Source: Lelliottia nimipressuralis (lineage in GTDB: Bacteria > Pseudomonadota > Gammaproteobacteria > Enterobacterales > Enterobacteriaceae). Taken from it: a DNA stretch of 64,000 nt. Below the pieces are notes generated by a model. It did no database searches, was not told the origin of the DNA, and saw nothing but the letters and a program-made list of their open reading frames with translations. Positions 8,958 through 16,965 of the stretch are shown piece by piece (position 1 is the stretch's first letter; every line of letters starts with the position of its first letter). The translations under genes were made by a program, and so were the position numbers. The stretch covers positions 186,001 through 250,000 of the forward strand of contig NZ_SOMG01000023.1 of assembly GCF_004402045.1 (NCBI RefSeq). Direction: 5' to 3'.

Positions 8958-9344
8958 TTATGCACCGACAAGCTCAATGCGGTTGCCGTCCGGATCCGCA
9001 ATCACCGCTTCATAAAACCCGTCCCCGGTCATGCGCGGGGCGCTGAGCAGCGTGCCGTTTGCCTGCGCCCGCTCTGCCATGCTGTCCACCTGCGCCCTGC
9101 TGCCGACGTTAATGGCGATATGCGCCCAGCCGATAAACTCCGGGTGTGACGGCGCGCCTGGCAGGTCCGGCAGCGTCATCAGCTCGATGGTCGGTCCGTC
9201 ATCCAGCGTAATAAAATGGGATTCAAACCCCGGGCGGTTTTGACTGACGTAGCGTTCATTGCTGCGGCCACCAAACACCGTTTCCCAGAACTGAACCTGT
9301 GCCTTGAGGCTGCGGGTCCAGAGTGCGACATGTGCAATATTCAT
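8958..9344 (-). CDS. VOC (glyoxalase/dioxygenase-like) superfamily protein
   Basis: A 128-residue protein with two beta-alpha-beta-beta-beta modules. Metal-ligand candidates are H5 ('NIAHVALW'), E in 'TIELMTLP', H in 'GWAHIAINV' and the terminal E in 'DPDGNRIELV', the usual glyoxalase I-like arrangement. The start at 9344 is preferred because GAGGG stands 6 bp upstream; 16 more in-frame residues exist but lack a ribosome-binding site. Substrate cannot be told from sequence: a lyase, a dioxygenase or a resistance protein are all possible. It is divergent from a DeoR-type regulator 81 bp away. Confidence 0.85.
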   Translation of the reverse strand: MNIAHVALWTRSLKAQVQFWETVFGGRSNERYVSQNRPGFESHFITLDDGPTIELMTLPDLPGAPSHPEFIGWAHIAINVGSRAQVDSMAERAQANGTLLSAPRMTGDGFYEAVIADPDGNRIELVGA

Positions 9345-9425
9345 AATAACCCTCGTTGTGTGTATTGCGCGGTTATGCAACATTATGCGCATTGATACTC
9401 GATTAGACTTTTACAGGGACTTTCT

Positions 9426-10196
9426 ATGCTCGATTATGCTGCTTTTCCGGAACAACGACAAGAGCGGATCCGTCAGATCCTTCAGCAGAGCGGAAGGGTG
9501 GTCTGTACCGAGCTGGCGAGCCAGATGAACGTGTCCGAGCACACCATTCGCCGGGATTTACATGAACTTAGCAAAGAAGGGATCTGTAAAAAGGTCTACG
9601 GCGGCGCGGTACTTCAGCTGCCTGACGCGGGGAATTTTTTCAGCCGCGAACAGAAAATAAGTGCAGAAAAGAACACAATCGCGCAGAAAGCAGCAGCGCT
9701 GGTTAAGCCTGGCGGCTGTATTTTTATCGACGCGGGCACGACCAACCTGGCGCTGGCGAAAGCCCTTCCGGCGGATCTTCGCGTTACGGTAGTCACCAAC
9801 TCCCCGGCGATTGCCGCGGAGCTGCTGCATCATCCGCTGTGTGAAGTGATTGTCACCGGCGGGCAGATCCAGCGGACCTCCGGCGGCGCGGTGGACGCCA
9901 CGGCGGCAAGCCAGATTCAGGGCATTATCTTCGACCAGGCGTTTATCGGCGGCTGCGCGATGGACCCGGAGATGGGGCTCACCGGGTTCGATTTTGCCGA
10001 CTGCGCGTTCAAAAAAGTCGCGATCGCCCAGAGTAACCAGACCATCGTGGCCCTGACCGCCGACAAGCTGCCCGGCGTGGCGCGCTATGTGGTGGCGACG
10101 AGCCGTGACATCGATGTGCTGGTGGTGGAAGAGGGGATGGAAAAGGGCGTTCTCGACGCGTTTGCGGCGCAGGACGTTCGCATTGTGTGCGCCTGA
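9426..10196 (+). CDS. DeoR/GlpR-family transcriptional regulator
   Basis: A 256-residue regulator of full family length. The N-terminal winged helix (about 8-62) carries the DeoR signature ('RIRQILQQSGRV', 'SEHTIRRDLHEL'), followed by the sugar-phosphate-binding DeoR C-terminal domain with 'IFIDAGTTNLALAKAL', 'VVTNSPAIAAEL' and 'AFIGG'. Such proteins are repressors released by phosphorylated sugars. AGGGAC stands before the ATG. Its target could be the divergent VOC gene or the ClpP-like gene 63 bp downstream; no sugar pathway genes adjoin it, so the effector is unknown. Confidence 0.9.
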   Translation: MLDYAAFPEQRQERIRQILQQSGRVVCTELASQMNVSEHTIRRDLHELSKEGICKKVYGGAVLQLPDAGNFFSREQKISAEKNTIAQKAAALVKPGGCIFIDAGTTNLALAKALPADLRVTVVTNSPAIAAELLHHPLCEVIVTGGQIQRTSGGAVDATAASQIQGIIFDQAFIGGCAMDPEMGLTGFDFADCAFKKVAIAQSNQTIVALTADKLPGVARYVVATSRDIDVLVVEEGMEKGVLDAFAAQDVRIVCA

Positions 10197-10259
10197 GGAC
10201 TTTCACGGGTAAAACAGGCTACACTCTGGTTTTGAGCGCTAAATGCTGAGGACATAACA

Positions 10260-10862
10260 ATGCACTACACACTGAAAGAAAGTGACAAGGATAAAGCGGA
10301 AGGGTCAAACGGCACGGGTGCGCTGCAGCAAAAACTGCTGGAGTCCCGTTCGATTGTGATCTCCGGTGAGATTAACCAGGAGCTGGCGCAGAAAGTGATC
10401 ACCCAGATGATCCTGCTGCAGAGCGTCAGCAACGATCCGATCAAGCTGTACATCAACAGCCAGGGCGGCCACGTGGAAGCGGGCGATACCATCCACGACT
10501 TTATCAAGTTCATCCGCCCGGAAGTGCACGTTATCGGCACCGGCTGGGTGGCAAGCGCCGGGATCACCATCTTCCTGGCGGCGAAAAAAGAGCACCGCTA
10601 CTCGCTGCCAAATACCCGCTTTATGATTCATCAGCCGCTGGGCGGCGTGCGCGGTCAGGCGACGGATATTGAGATCGAAGCGCGCGAAATCATCCGCATG
10701 CTGGATCGCGTGAACAAGCTGATCGCTGACGCCACCGGCCAGCCGCTGGAAAAAGTGAAAAAAGACACCGACCGCAACTTCTGGATGTCTCCGGCAGAAG
10801 CGCTGGACTACGGCATCGTGGGCAAGCTGATTACCCATTATGACGAGCTGAAGCTGGATTAA
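10260..10862 (+). CDS. ClpP-like serine peptidase paralogue with an altered catalytic triad
   Basis: A 200-residue ClpP family protein. Nucleophile S99 ('WVASAG') and H124 ('FMIHQPLGG') align with E. coli ClpP at a constant offset of 12 residues from precursor numbering. The third triad position, Asp in E. coli ('TERD'), is N173 here ('TDRN'). Asn at this place is known in Listeria ClpP1. The N-terminus lacks the hydrophobic 'LVPMVIE' axial loop that meets ClpA/ClpX in E. coli and has a charged run instead. It is not the housekeeping clpP, which adjoins clpX and tig. Whether it is active alone, with the main ClpP, or not at all is open. No Clp ATPase gene adjoins it. Confidence 0.9.
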   Translation: MHYTLKESDKDKAEGSNGTGALQQKLLESRSIVISGEINQELAQKVITQMILLQSVSNDPIKLYINSQGGHVEAGDTIHDFIKFIRPEVHVIGTGWVASAGITIFLAAKKEHRYSLPNTRFMIHQPLGGVRGQATDIEIEAREIIRMLDRVNKLIADATGQPLEKVKKDTDRNFWMSPAEALDYGIVGKLITHYDELKLD

Positions 10863-10882
10863 GATTTTATCGCCGTGTACGT

Positions 10883-10914
10883 GTCGGGTGGCGGCTACGC
10901 CTTACCCGACCTAC
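10883..10914. repeat. REP palindrome
   Basis: A single enterobacterial REP-type palindrome (GTCGGGTGGCGGC ... TTACCCGACCTAC) in the gap after the ClpP-like gene. It probably stabilises the 3' end of that transcript or attenuates read-through to roxA. Confidence 0.75.
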
Positions 10915-10998
10915 ACGCCCTCGTTTGACCCATGACAAGTTCCCCCTCCGCCTTCTTGCCTATAATCGCGCCTGTTTCCCCTCTCACTGGTGCTATCC

Positions 10999-12120
10999 AT
11001 GGCGTATCAACTGAACCTGAACTGGCCGGAATTTCTTGAGAAATACTGGCAAAAAAAACCCGTTGTGCTGAAAAATGCTTTCCCGAATTTTGTCGATCCG
11101 ATTACCCCGGACGAGCTGGCTGGGCTGGCGATGGAGCCGGAAGTCGATAGCCGTCTGGTGAGCCATTTCAACGGCAAATGGCAGGCCAGCAATGGTCCGT
11201 TTGAGCACTTTGACGATCTGGGCGAAACGGGCTGGTCGCTGCTGGCGCAGGCGGTAAACCACTGGCATATGCCCGCGGCGGAGCTGGTGCGTCCGTTCCG
11301 CGTCCTGCCGGACTGGCGTCTGGATGACCTGATGATCTCTTTCTCTGTCCCGGGCGGCGGCGTGGGTCCGCATATCGATCAGTATGATGTGTTCATCATT
11401 CAGGGGATGGGAAGCCGCCGCTGGCGCGTGGGTGACAAGCTGCCGATGCGTCAGTTCTGCCCGCACCCGGCGCTGCTGCATGTGGATCCGTTCGAACCGA
11501 TCATCGATGAAGATCTGGCCCCGGGCGATATCCTCTACATCCCACCTGGATTCCCGCACGACGGCTTTACCCATGAGACTGCGCTGAATTACTCCGTCGG
11601 CTTCCGCGGGCCAAACGGCCGCGATCTGATCAGCAGCTTCGCCGATTACGCGCTGGAAAACGATCTGGGCGGCGAGCACTACAGCGATCCGGATCTGACC
11701 TGTCGCGAACACCCTGGCCGCGTGGAGCAGTACGAGCTCGATCGCCTTCGTCAGATGATGATCGATATGATCGGTAAGCCGGATGATTTCACAAAATGGT
11801 TCGGCAGCTTTGTCTCCACGCCGCGTCACGAACTGGATATCGCCGCTGCCGAGCCGCCGTATGCGCCGGAAGAGGTGCTGGACGCGCTGCAGGGCGGCGA
11901 AACGCTGTCTCGCCTGAGCGGCCTGCGCGTGCTGAACATTAACGGCAGCTTCTTTATCAACAGCGAACAGCTGGAAACGGTAGACGCGAAGGCGGCGGAT
12001 GCGCTGTGCCGCTACACCGAGCTGGGCCAGGCTGAGCTGGGCGATGCGCTGAACAACCCGGCGTTTGTTGAGGAGCTCACCGGGCTGATTAACCAGGGGT
12101 ACTGGTACTTCGACGAGTAG
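10999..12120 (+). CDS. roxA: Ribosomal protein uL16 3-hydroxylase (arginine hydroxylase)
   Basis: A 373-residue JmjC-type Fe(II)/2-oxoglutarate oxygenase matching E. coli RoxA (YcfD), which hydroxylates an arginine of ribosomal protein uL16. The iron ligands H125 and D127 ('GPHIDQYD') and H187 ('FPHDGF') have the same numbers as in E. coli. The C-terminal dimerisation and winged-helix regions are present to the end ('GYWYFDE'). The ATG at 10999 is preferred to a GTG nine bases upstream because of homology. In E. coli this gene lies elsewhere on the chromosome, so the neighbourhood is rearranged. Confidence 0.95.
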   Translation: MAYQLNLNWPEFLEKYWQKKPVVLKNAFPNFVDPITPDELAGLAMEPEVDSRLVSHFNGKWQASNGPFEHFDDLGETGWSLLAQAVNHWHMPAAELVRPFRVLPDWRLDDLMISFSVPGGGVGPHIDQYDVFIIQGMGSRRWRVGDKLPMRQFCPHPALLHVDPFEPIIDEDLAPGDILYIPPGFPHDGFTHETALNYSVGFRGPNGRDLISSFADYALENDLGGEHYSDPDLTCREHPGRVEQYELDRLRQMMIDMIGKPDDFTKWFGSFVSTPRHELDIAAAEPPYAPEEVLDALQGGETLSRLSGLRVLNINGSFFINSEQLETVDAKAADALCRYTELGQAELGDALNNPAFVEELTGLINQGYWYFDE

Positions 12121-12130
12121 TGCGGTCTGT

Positions 12131-12206
12131 TGCCCGGTGGCGCTGCGCTTACCGGGCCTACAACGGCAAGAACGTAGGCCGGGTAAGGCGAAGCCGCCAC
12201 CCGGCA
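12131..12206. repeat. Pair of inverted REP palindromes
   Basis: Two REP units in opposite orientation (GCCCGGTGGCGCTGCGCTTA ... and ... GTAAGGCGAAGCCGCCACCC) separated by about 20 bp, between the convergent ends of roxA and yjiR. Such pairs act as bidirectional transcript-end structures. Confidence 0.8.
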
Positions 12207-12211
12207 AAAAA

Positions 12212-13627
12212 CTACTCCTCCATCGCAATCACGATCGCTTCTCCCATCTTCCTCAACGCCTCGCGATGCTTATCCGTTGGCGGCAGCGCCACGTTGATCC
12301 GCAGGCAGTTGCGGTACTTTCCGGAGGCGGAAAACAGCGACCCGGCCGCGGCCTGGATCTTCAGCCGACACAGCTGCTTGCTGACGCATACCATATCCAC
12401 CTTTTCCGGCAGCTCAACCCACAGCAGGAAGCTTCCCTGCGGGCGCGTGACGCAAATCTCTGCCGGAAAATACTGCCGCACCCAGCAGGTATAGGTCTCC
12501 ATATTCTGCTGATAAATCTGGCGCATACGGCGCACGTGGCGATGGTAATGGCCGTCGCGGACAAACGCCGCCACCGCCATCTGCGTGCCCGGCACGTTAA
12601 ACCCGCCCGCGGCGTATTTCATGTGCATCACCCGGTCGTAATAGCGCCCCGGCACAATCCAGCCGACGCGCAGGCCCGGCGCCACGGTTTTGGTAAACGA
12701 GCTGCAGAGGATCACGCGACCGTCAATATCCATCGAATGAATGGTGCGCGGGCGCGGGTACTCTGCGGCCAGCTCGCCATAAATATCGTCCTCAACAATC
12801 ACGATATCGTGCCGCTGGGCGAGGGCTAAGACCTGCTTTTTCCGCGCTTCCGGCATGATAAACCCGAGCGGATTGTTGCAGTTGGGCACCAGGATCACCG
12901 CTTTGATTGGCCACTGCTCCAGCGCCAGCTCTAACGCCTCGATGCTGATCCCGGTTTCAGGATCGGTGGGAATTTCAATGGCCTTAATGTCAAAGCCGCG
13001 CAGCATCTGCATGGTGCCATGAAACGACGGCGATTCTACCGCCACGATATCCCCCGGCTTACAGACCGAGAGCAGGGCGATCGACAGCGCGCCGTGACAG
13101 CCGTTGGTGATCACAATCTCGTTTGCCGCGACGGTGGATCCGCCGTCCAGCATCAGGCGGGCGATCTGCTCGCGCAGCTCCAGCCGCCCGTCAAGCACGT
13201 CATAGCTCAGCATCTCGCCCGGGTTATGTTGCGCAATGCGGCTCATCTCGCGCCACAGCGGCTTCAGGCTCGGCTGGTTAATGTCCGGCGAGCCGCCGCC
13301 GAAGGAGATCATCTCTTTGTCGGCGCGGGCATCCAGCAGCATCATCACCTCATCCCACTGGGTGACGTCCACGGGACGCTGCACCGGGCGCGTCATGGCC
13401 GGGACGGGCGGCTGCGCTTTGCGCTGCGAAACAAAATAGCCGGAGCGCGGCTGAGGGGTGATCAGCTGGAGGTTTTCGAGGATCTGATAGGCCTGCTGTA
13501 TGGTGCTGATGCTCACTCCGTGTTCCTGGCTCAGCGTGCGTACCGACGGCAGACGTTCGCCGCTGCGATACAGCCCCTGTTCGATACGTTCTGCCAGAAG
13601 GTTGGCCAGATGTTGGTAGCGTGTCAT
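12212..13627 (-). CDS. yjiR: MocR-family regulator: GntR helix-turn-helix fused to aminotransferase fold
   Basis: A 471-residue protein that matches E. coli YjiR over its whole length ('MTRYQHLANLLAERIEQGLY', 'VPNCNNPLGFIMPEARK', 'PRPRTIHSMDIDGRV'). Residues 1-70 are a GntR winged helix. Residues about 100-471 are a fold-type I aminotransferase domain with the PLP-binding Lys at K313 ('SSFTKT') and the preceding 'EDDIYGE'. MocR proteins use PLP as a sensor cofactor and seldom catalyse transamination. As in E. coli it is divergent from yjiS, and the shared gap is full of repeated TACAGAT boxes that are probably its operators. Confidence 0.92.
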   Translation of the reverse strand: MTRYQHLANLLAERIEQGLYRSGERLPSVRTLSQEHGVSISTIQQAYQILENLQLITPQPRSGYFVSQRKAQPPVPAMTRPVQRPVDVTQWDEVMMLLDARADKEMISFGGGSPDINQPSLKPLWREMSRIAQHNPGEMLSYDVLDGRLELREQIARLMLDGGSTVAANEIVITNGCHGALSIALLSVCKPGDIVAVESPSFHGTMQMLRGFDIKAIEIPTDPETGISIEALELALEQWPIKAVILVPNCNNPLGFIMPEARKKQVLALAQRHDIVIVEDDIYGELAAEYPRPRTIHSMDIDGRVILCSSFTKTVAPGLRVGWIVPGRYYDRVMHMKYAAGGFNVPGTQMAVAAFVRDGHYHRHVRRMRQIYQQNMETYTCWVRQYFPAEICVTRPQGSFLLWVELPEKVDMVCVSKQLCRLKIQAAAGSLFSASGKYRNCLRINVALPPTDKHREALRKMGEAIVIAMEE

Positions 13628-13646
13628 GCTGTATCCTTTGTTTTCA

Positions 13647-13748
13647 CCATACAGATTGTTAAACCAGTACAGATTGATGGGTAAATCGCCATGCAGATAC
13701 CGTTTTAGCGGATCTGTATGGTAAACAAAAGCAGTTTTTGAATCTGTA
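13647..13748. promoter_or_regulatory. Array of TACAGAT boxes, putative YjiR operator
   Basis: The yjiR-yjiS gap has direct repeats TACAGATTG at 13650 and 13668 (18 bp apart). An exact 10-bp inverted pair, CCATACAGAT (13647-13656) and ATCTGTATGG (13712-13721), frames the centre, and AATCTGTA occurs at 13741-13748. MocR regulators usually bind repeated boxes of this kind in divergent promoters. Site identity is seen; the protein is inferred. Confidence 0.6.
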
Positions 13749-13803
13749 TTGTACAGGCCATTTTCCGTGATGATATGCCCACTGGCACAGCGAGGAGAGC
13801 ATC

Positions 13804-13965
13804 ATGGAATTCTACGAGAATCGTTCAAAACGTCCGTTTATCGCGTTTGTCTGGGTAGCGAAAACGCTGCGTAACTGGTATCGCATCCACCGTACCCGCC
13901 GCATTCTGAGCCAAATGAGCGACGAGCAGCTCAGGGACGTTGGGTTATCGCGCAATGATATTTAA
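13804..13965 (+). CDS. yjiS: DUF1127 small basic protein
   Basis: A 53-residue, strongly basic protein matching E. coli YjiS: the N-terminus 'MEFYENRSKRPFIAF' and the C-terminal DUF1127 core 'TRRILSQMSDEQLRDVGLS'. The function of DUF1127 proteins is not settled; some affect RNA turnover or phosphate and carbon metabolism in alpha-proteobacteria. A GAGGAGAG ribosome-binding site (13792-13799) precedes the ATG. Its promoter lies in the TACAGAT box array, so it is the likely target of YjiR. Confidence 0.9.
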   Translation: MEFYENRSKRPFIAFVWVAKTLRNWYRIHRTRRILSQMSDEQLRDVGLSRNDI

Positions 13966-13969
13966 ACCG

Positions 13970-14000
13970 TAGGCCGGGTCAGGCGCAGCCGCCACCCGGC
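13970..14000. repeat. REP palindrome
   Basis: A REP unit (TAGGCCGGGTCAGGCGCAGC ... CACCCGGC) directly after yjiS and before the 3' end of the opposing MocR gene. It is the likely transcript end for both. Confidence 0.75.
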
Positions 14001-14005
14001 GATGT

Positions 14006-15394
14006 TCAGCTCAACAGCTCAAGCGTCTGCCGTTTCGGCCTTTCCAGCAGCGCCACCGCTTCCTGATACGACCGCACGTTGTTATAGCCCATCACCAGCC
14101 CGTAGCGCTTCCCGGACCCGCGATACCACTCGGAAAGCGCATTGACCTGCAGCTGCTGTTCCTGCCAGCAGCGCGCCACGTCACGGTCACCGCTTCCTTT
14201 GGTGAGAAACGCCACGATATGCATCCCACCGTCGTTTTGCTCGGTGAAAAACAGATCGCCATAAACCTCCTGCAGGGCGGCAATCATCCAGTCGCGGCGG
14301 GTCTGATACAGCGCGCGCATCTTCTTCAGGTGACGGAAGAAATGCCCTTCGTTGAGAAACGCGGTGAGGATCTTTTGCGTCAGCACCGGCTGGCCGCTGG
14401 TGGTGATGTCCGCGCAGTCGGTAAAGACCCCGACGGTGCTGGCGGGCATCACCACGTAGCCCATACGCAGCGACGGCATAATGGTTTTACTGAAGGTGCC
14501 CATAAAAATCACCCGGTCGTGTGGGTCGAGGCTTTTCAGCGACGGCAGCACCTTGCGGGTGTAGTGAAATTCCCCGTCGTAATCGTCTTCAATAATCCAC
14601 GCGTCGTTCTGGCTGGCCCAGTCGAGCAGCTGCTGCTTACGCGGCAGGGAGAGCGTAACCGCCAGCGGGCTCTGGTGCGACGGGGTCACGATGGCAAAAC
14701 GGGCGTCGCGATGGTGACGGAGCAGGTATTCCGTGTCGATGCCGCTGCGATCGACCGGCACGGTGTGCAGGCGCGGCACGATCCGCTTGAGCAGCTGCTG
14801 GCCCATAAAATAGCCCGGATCTTCAAACACCACCTTGTCGCTGCGGCTGGCAAGCGTGTCGAGGATCAGGCGCAGGCTGCCGCTGTAGCCGCTGGTGATC
14901 AGCACCTGCTCGGCGCTGCAGGAGAGCCCGCGTGAGATGTTGAGATAGCTGGCGATGGCCTGGCGCAGCGGATACCAGCCCAGCACCGGCGGGTTAAGCA
15001 TCTCTTCCTGGCGCATGGAACGCGTCGCCTGGCCTGCCAGCAGCAGCCATTTTTTATAGGGGAAGCTGTCGAGGGAAGGAATGCCGGGGCGCAGAAATCC
15101 CGCTCTCTCTCGCTGGCTGATAAGCGATGCCGGGAGCGTGCCGGTGGGCTGTTCCGTCGGTGGACTTTTATCCGGCAGCAGTAAATCCGGGTTCACCCGC
15201 GTGCCGCGTGCCCCCTGGCTTACCAGATACCCTTCGCCCGTCAGGATGGCATATGCCGTTTCGACGGTTTTGCGCGCCACCTTCAACTCTTCGGCCAGCA
15301 CGCGGATGGCAGGGACCTTATCGCCCGGCTTCAGCACGCCGCGCGTGATGTTGTCGCGATAGCGGGAATAAATCTCGTGATAGCCCGGCTTCAT
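14006..15394 (-). CDS. MocR-family regulator (PdxR/GabR-like)
   Basis: A 462-residue MocR protein. Residues 1-70 are a GntR winged helix ('YSRYRDNITRGVLKPGDKVP'). The aminotransferase-like domain has 'EDDYDGEFHY' and the PLP Lys K303 ('FSKTIMPSLRMGY'). It has the PdxR/GabR-type spacing and is clearly different from yjiR. It is divergent from an AhpD-like gene with 102 bp between them, and an inverted repeat sits there. Vitamin B6 or amine-linked targets are typical for the subfamily, but nothing adjacent confirms one. Confidence 0.88.
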   Translation of the reverse strand: MKPGYHEIYSRYRDNITRGVLKPGDKVPAIRVLAEELKVARKTVETAYAILTGEGYLVSQGARGTRVNPDLLLPDKSPPTEQPTGTLPASLISQRERAGFLRPGIPSLDSFPYKKWLLLAGQATRSMRQEEMLNPPVLGWYPLRQAIASYLNISRGLSCSAEQVLITSGYSGSLRLILDTLASRSDKVVFEDPGYFMGQQLLKRIVPRLHTVPVDRSGIDTEYLLRHHRDARFAIVTPSHQSPLAVTLSLPRKQQLLDWASQNDAWIIEDDYDGEFHYTRKVLPSLKSLDPHDRVIFMGTFSKTIMPSLRMGYVVMPASTVGVFTDCADITTSGQPVLTQKILTAFLNEGHFFRHLKKMRALYQTRRDWMIAALQEVYGDLFFTEQNDGGMHIVAFLTKGSGDRDVARCWQEQQLQVNALSEWYRGSGKRYGLVMGYNNVRSYQEAVALLERPKRQTLELLS

Positions 15395-15432
15395 GTCCTA
15401 CCTCGTTTCACGCTTTTTGTGTCTTTTTACTA

Positions 15433-15469
15433 TGTCATGAACGGCGTAGATTTGCCTCATCGCATGACA
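15433..15469. promoter_or_regulatory. Inverted repeat in divergent promoter
   Basis: TGTCATG (15433-15439) and CATGACA (15463-15469) form a perfect 7-bp inverted pair with a 23-bp spacer, between the MocR gene and the AhpD-like gene. It is a candidate MocR operator. Confidence 0.4.
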
Positions 15470-15496
15470 CATACAGTATAAATTAGAGGAAAGACC

Positions 15497-15976
15497 ATGA
15501 GCACTCGCGTCAACCACCATAAAGTCACACCTGCCCTCGCTAACGCGCTGTCTGCCCTGAGCATGGAGGTGGCAAAAACCTCCATCGACCCGGCGCTGAA
15601 GCACCTGATCGACATTCGCGTGTCGCAGCTGAACGGCTGCACCTTCTGTCTGGATATGCACTCGAAAGAGGCTAAAATCGCCGGCGAGCGCGAGCTGCGT
15701 CTCTACCATCTGGCGGCCTGGCGCGAGTCTCCGCTGTTCAGCGCCCGTGAAAAAGCGGCGCTGGCGTTCTCCGAAGCGCTGACCCAAATCGGCGTTCACG
15801 GCGTGAGCGATGCGCTCTATCGCAGCGTGGCGGAGCATTTCTCCGACGTGGAGATTTCAGAGCTGAACTTCGCCATCGTGGCGATCAACGCCTGGAACCG
15901 TCTGGGGATCACGTCCCGCATGGCGCCCGGCGCGCTGGATGCGGCTTACGGGCTGAACAAAGCTAACCTGGAATAA
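15497..15976 (+). CDS. Carboxymuconolactone decarboxylase family protein, AhpD-like
   Basis: A 159-residue all-helical CMD-fold protein. It has the AhpD-type redox motif C48-x2-C51-x3-H55 ('CTFCLDMH') and the preceding 'RVSQLNGC', typical of alkylhydroperoxidase-like proteins rather than true lactone decarboxylases. It probably reduces peroxides or handles thiol adducts; the partner reductase is unknown. RAGAGGAA precedes the ATG. Its 3' end overlaps the convergent LysR gene by 14 bp. Confidence 0.9.
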   Translation: MSTRVNHHKVTPALANALSALSMEVAKTSIDPALKHLIDIRVSQLNGCTFCLDMHSKEAKIAGERELRLYHLAAWRESPLFSAREKAALAFSEALTQIGVHGVSDALYRSVAEHFSDVEISELNFAIVAINAWNRLGITSRMAPGALDAAYGLNKANLE

Positions 15977-16865
15977 TTCCGCGCTCGCGGATCATCGCCA
16001 CCAGCGCCCGCAGCCCCGGCGGGACGTGGCGATGGCCAGCGTAGTACAGGCGCAGCCCGGCAAACGGCTGCGCCCAGTCGTTTAACACGCTCACCAGTTC
16101 TCCGCTTTTCAGCTCGTCCTGAATATAGAGTTCCGGTAAAAACCCCACACCTAAACCTGCTTTCACGGCGCGGATCGAGGCGAAAAGATCCGAGGTGGCA
16201 AAGCGCGGCGGCACGGCAAGCGCGTACGTTTCCCCCCGACGGGCCAGCTCCCAGCGGTAGATCCCGCCGTGGGCCATGCGCATGCCGATCCCCTGATGCT
16301 GGAGCAGATCGTCCGGCGTCTCGGGTATACCGTGACGGGCGAAATAGTCCGGCGTGGCGGTGACAAGCTGGCGGATCTCACCGGTCAGCGGCACGGCGAT
16401 CATATCCTGCGGGACGGACTCTTCGAGGCGGATCCCCGCGTCATAGCCTTCCGCGACGATATCGATCATCCTCGCTTCACTCACCGTTTCAACGCGCATT
16501 TTCGGGTAGCGGATCATGAAGTCGATCAGCAGCTGGTCCAGAAACAGCGTGCCGATATGGTTCGGCACGTTGAGGCGCAGCGTGCCGGCGGGTTCCCCGG
16601 TGTCGCTGTGGATCTCCTCCCCGGCGAGACGGATCTCCTGCAGAGCCGGGCCAATTCGCGCCACGTAGCGCTGCCCGGCGTCGGTGAGGGCCACGCTGCG
16701 GGTGGTGCGGTTGAAAAGGCGCGTCTCAAGGCGGCTCTCCAGCCCGGCGATGGCGTTGCTGACCGCCGTGGCGGACATCCCCAGCTCCTGCGCCGCGCCG
16801 CGAAAGCTGCCGCGCCGCACCACCGCCATCACCACTTCCAGCTCTGTCAGACCTGAACGATGCAT
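15963..16865 (-). CDS. LysR-family transcriptional regulator
   Basis: A 300-residue LysR regulator of standard length. The winged helix (1-60: 'GLTELEVVMAVVRRGSFRGA', 'SATAVSNAIAGLE') is followed by a substrate-binding-type effector domain from about residue 90. The helix-turn-helix departs from the usual 'SQPAVS' pattern ('SATAVS'), which is common in the CrgA-like group. AGGATAATCT precedes the ATG. It is divergent from an aldehyde dehydrogenase gene 100 bp away, its most likely target. The effector is unknown. Confidence 0.9.
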   Translation of the reverse strand: MHRSGLTELEVVMAVVRRGSFRGAAQELGMSATAVSNAIAGLESRLETRLFNRTTRSVALTDAGQRYVARIGPALQEIRLAGEEIHSDTGEPAGTLRLNVPNHIGTLFLDQLLIDFMIRYPKMRVETVSEARMIDIVAEGYDAGIRLEESVPQDMIAVPLTGEIRQLVTATPDYFARHGIPETPDDLLQHQGIGMRMAHGGIYRWELARRGETYALAVPPRFATSDLFASIRAVKAGLGVGFLPELYIQDELKSGELVSVLNDWAQPFAGLRLYYAGHRHVPPGLRALVAMIRERGIIPG

Positions 16866-16965
16866 AGATTATCCTGAAAATCGAAACAACCCTTGCATCA
16901 TAGCGTGGATTATCGCAACGGAGAAGCCGTGCCAGACTGTGCCCACACGGCCTGAGGAGGGTTAT

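Noticed and set aside
10993-12228. 411-codon minus-strand frame opposite roxA
   Set aside because: The roxA frame has exact iron-ligand positions. The opposite frame has no recognisable domain and runs through a REP repeat.
16684-16965. Extended N-terminus of the aldehyde dehydrogenase
   Set aside because: It runs antisense through the LysR gene; GAGGAGG before 16966 marks the real start.
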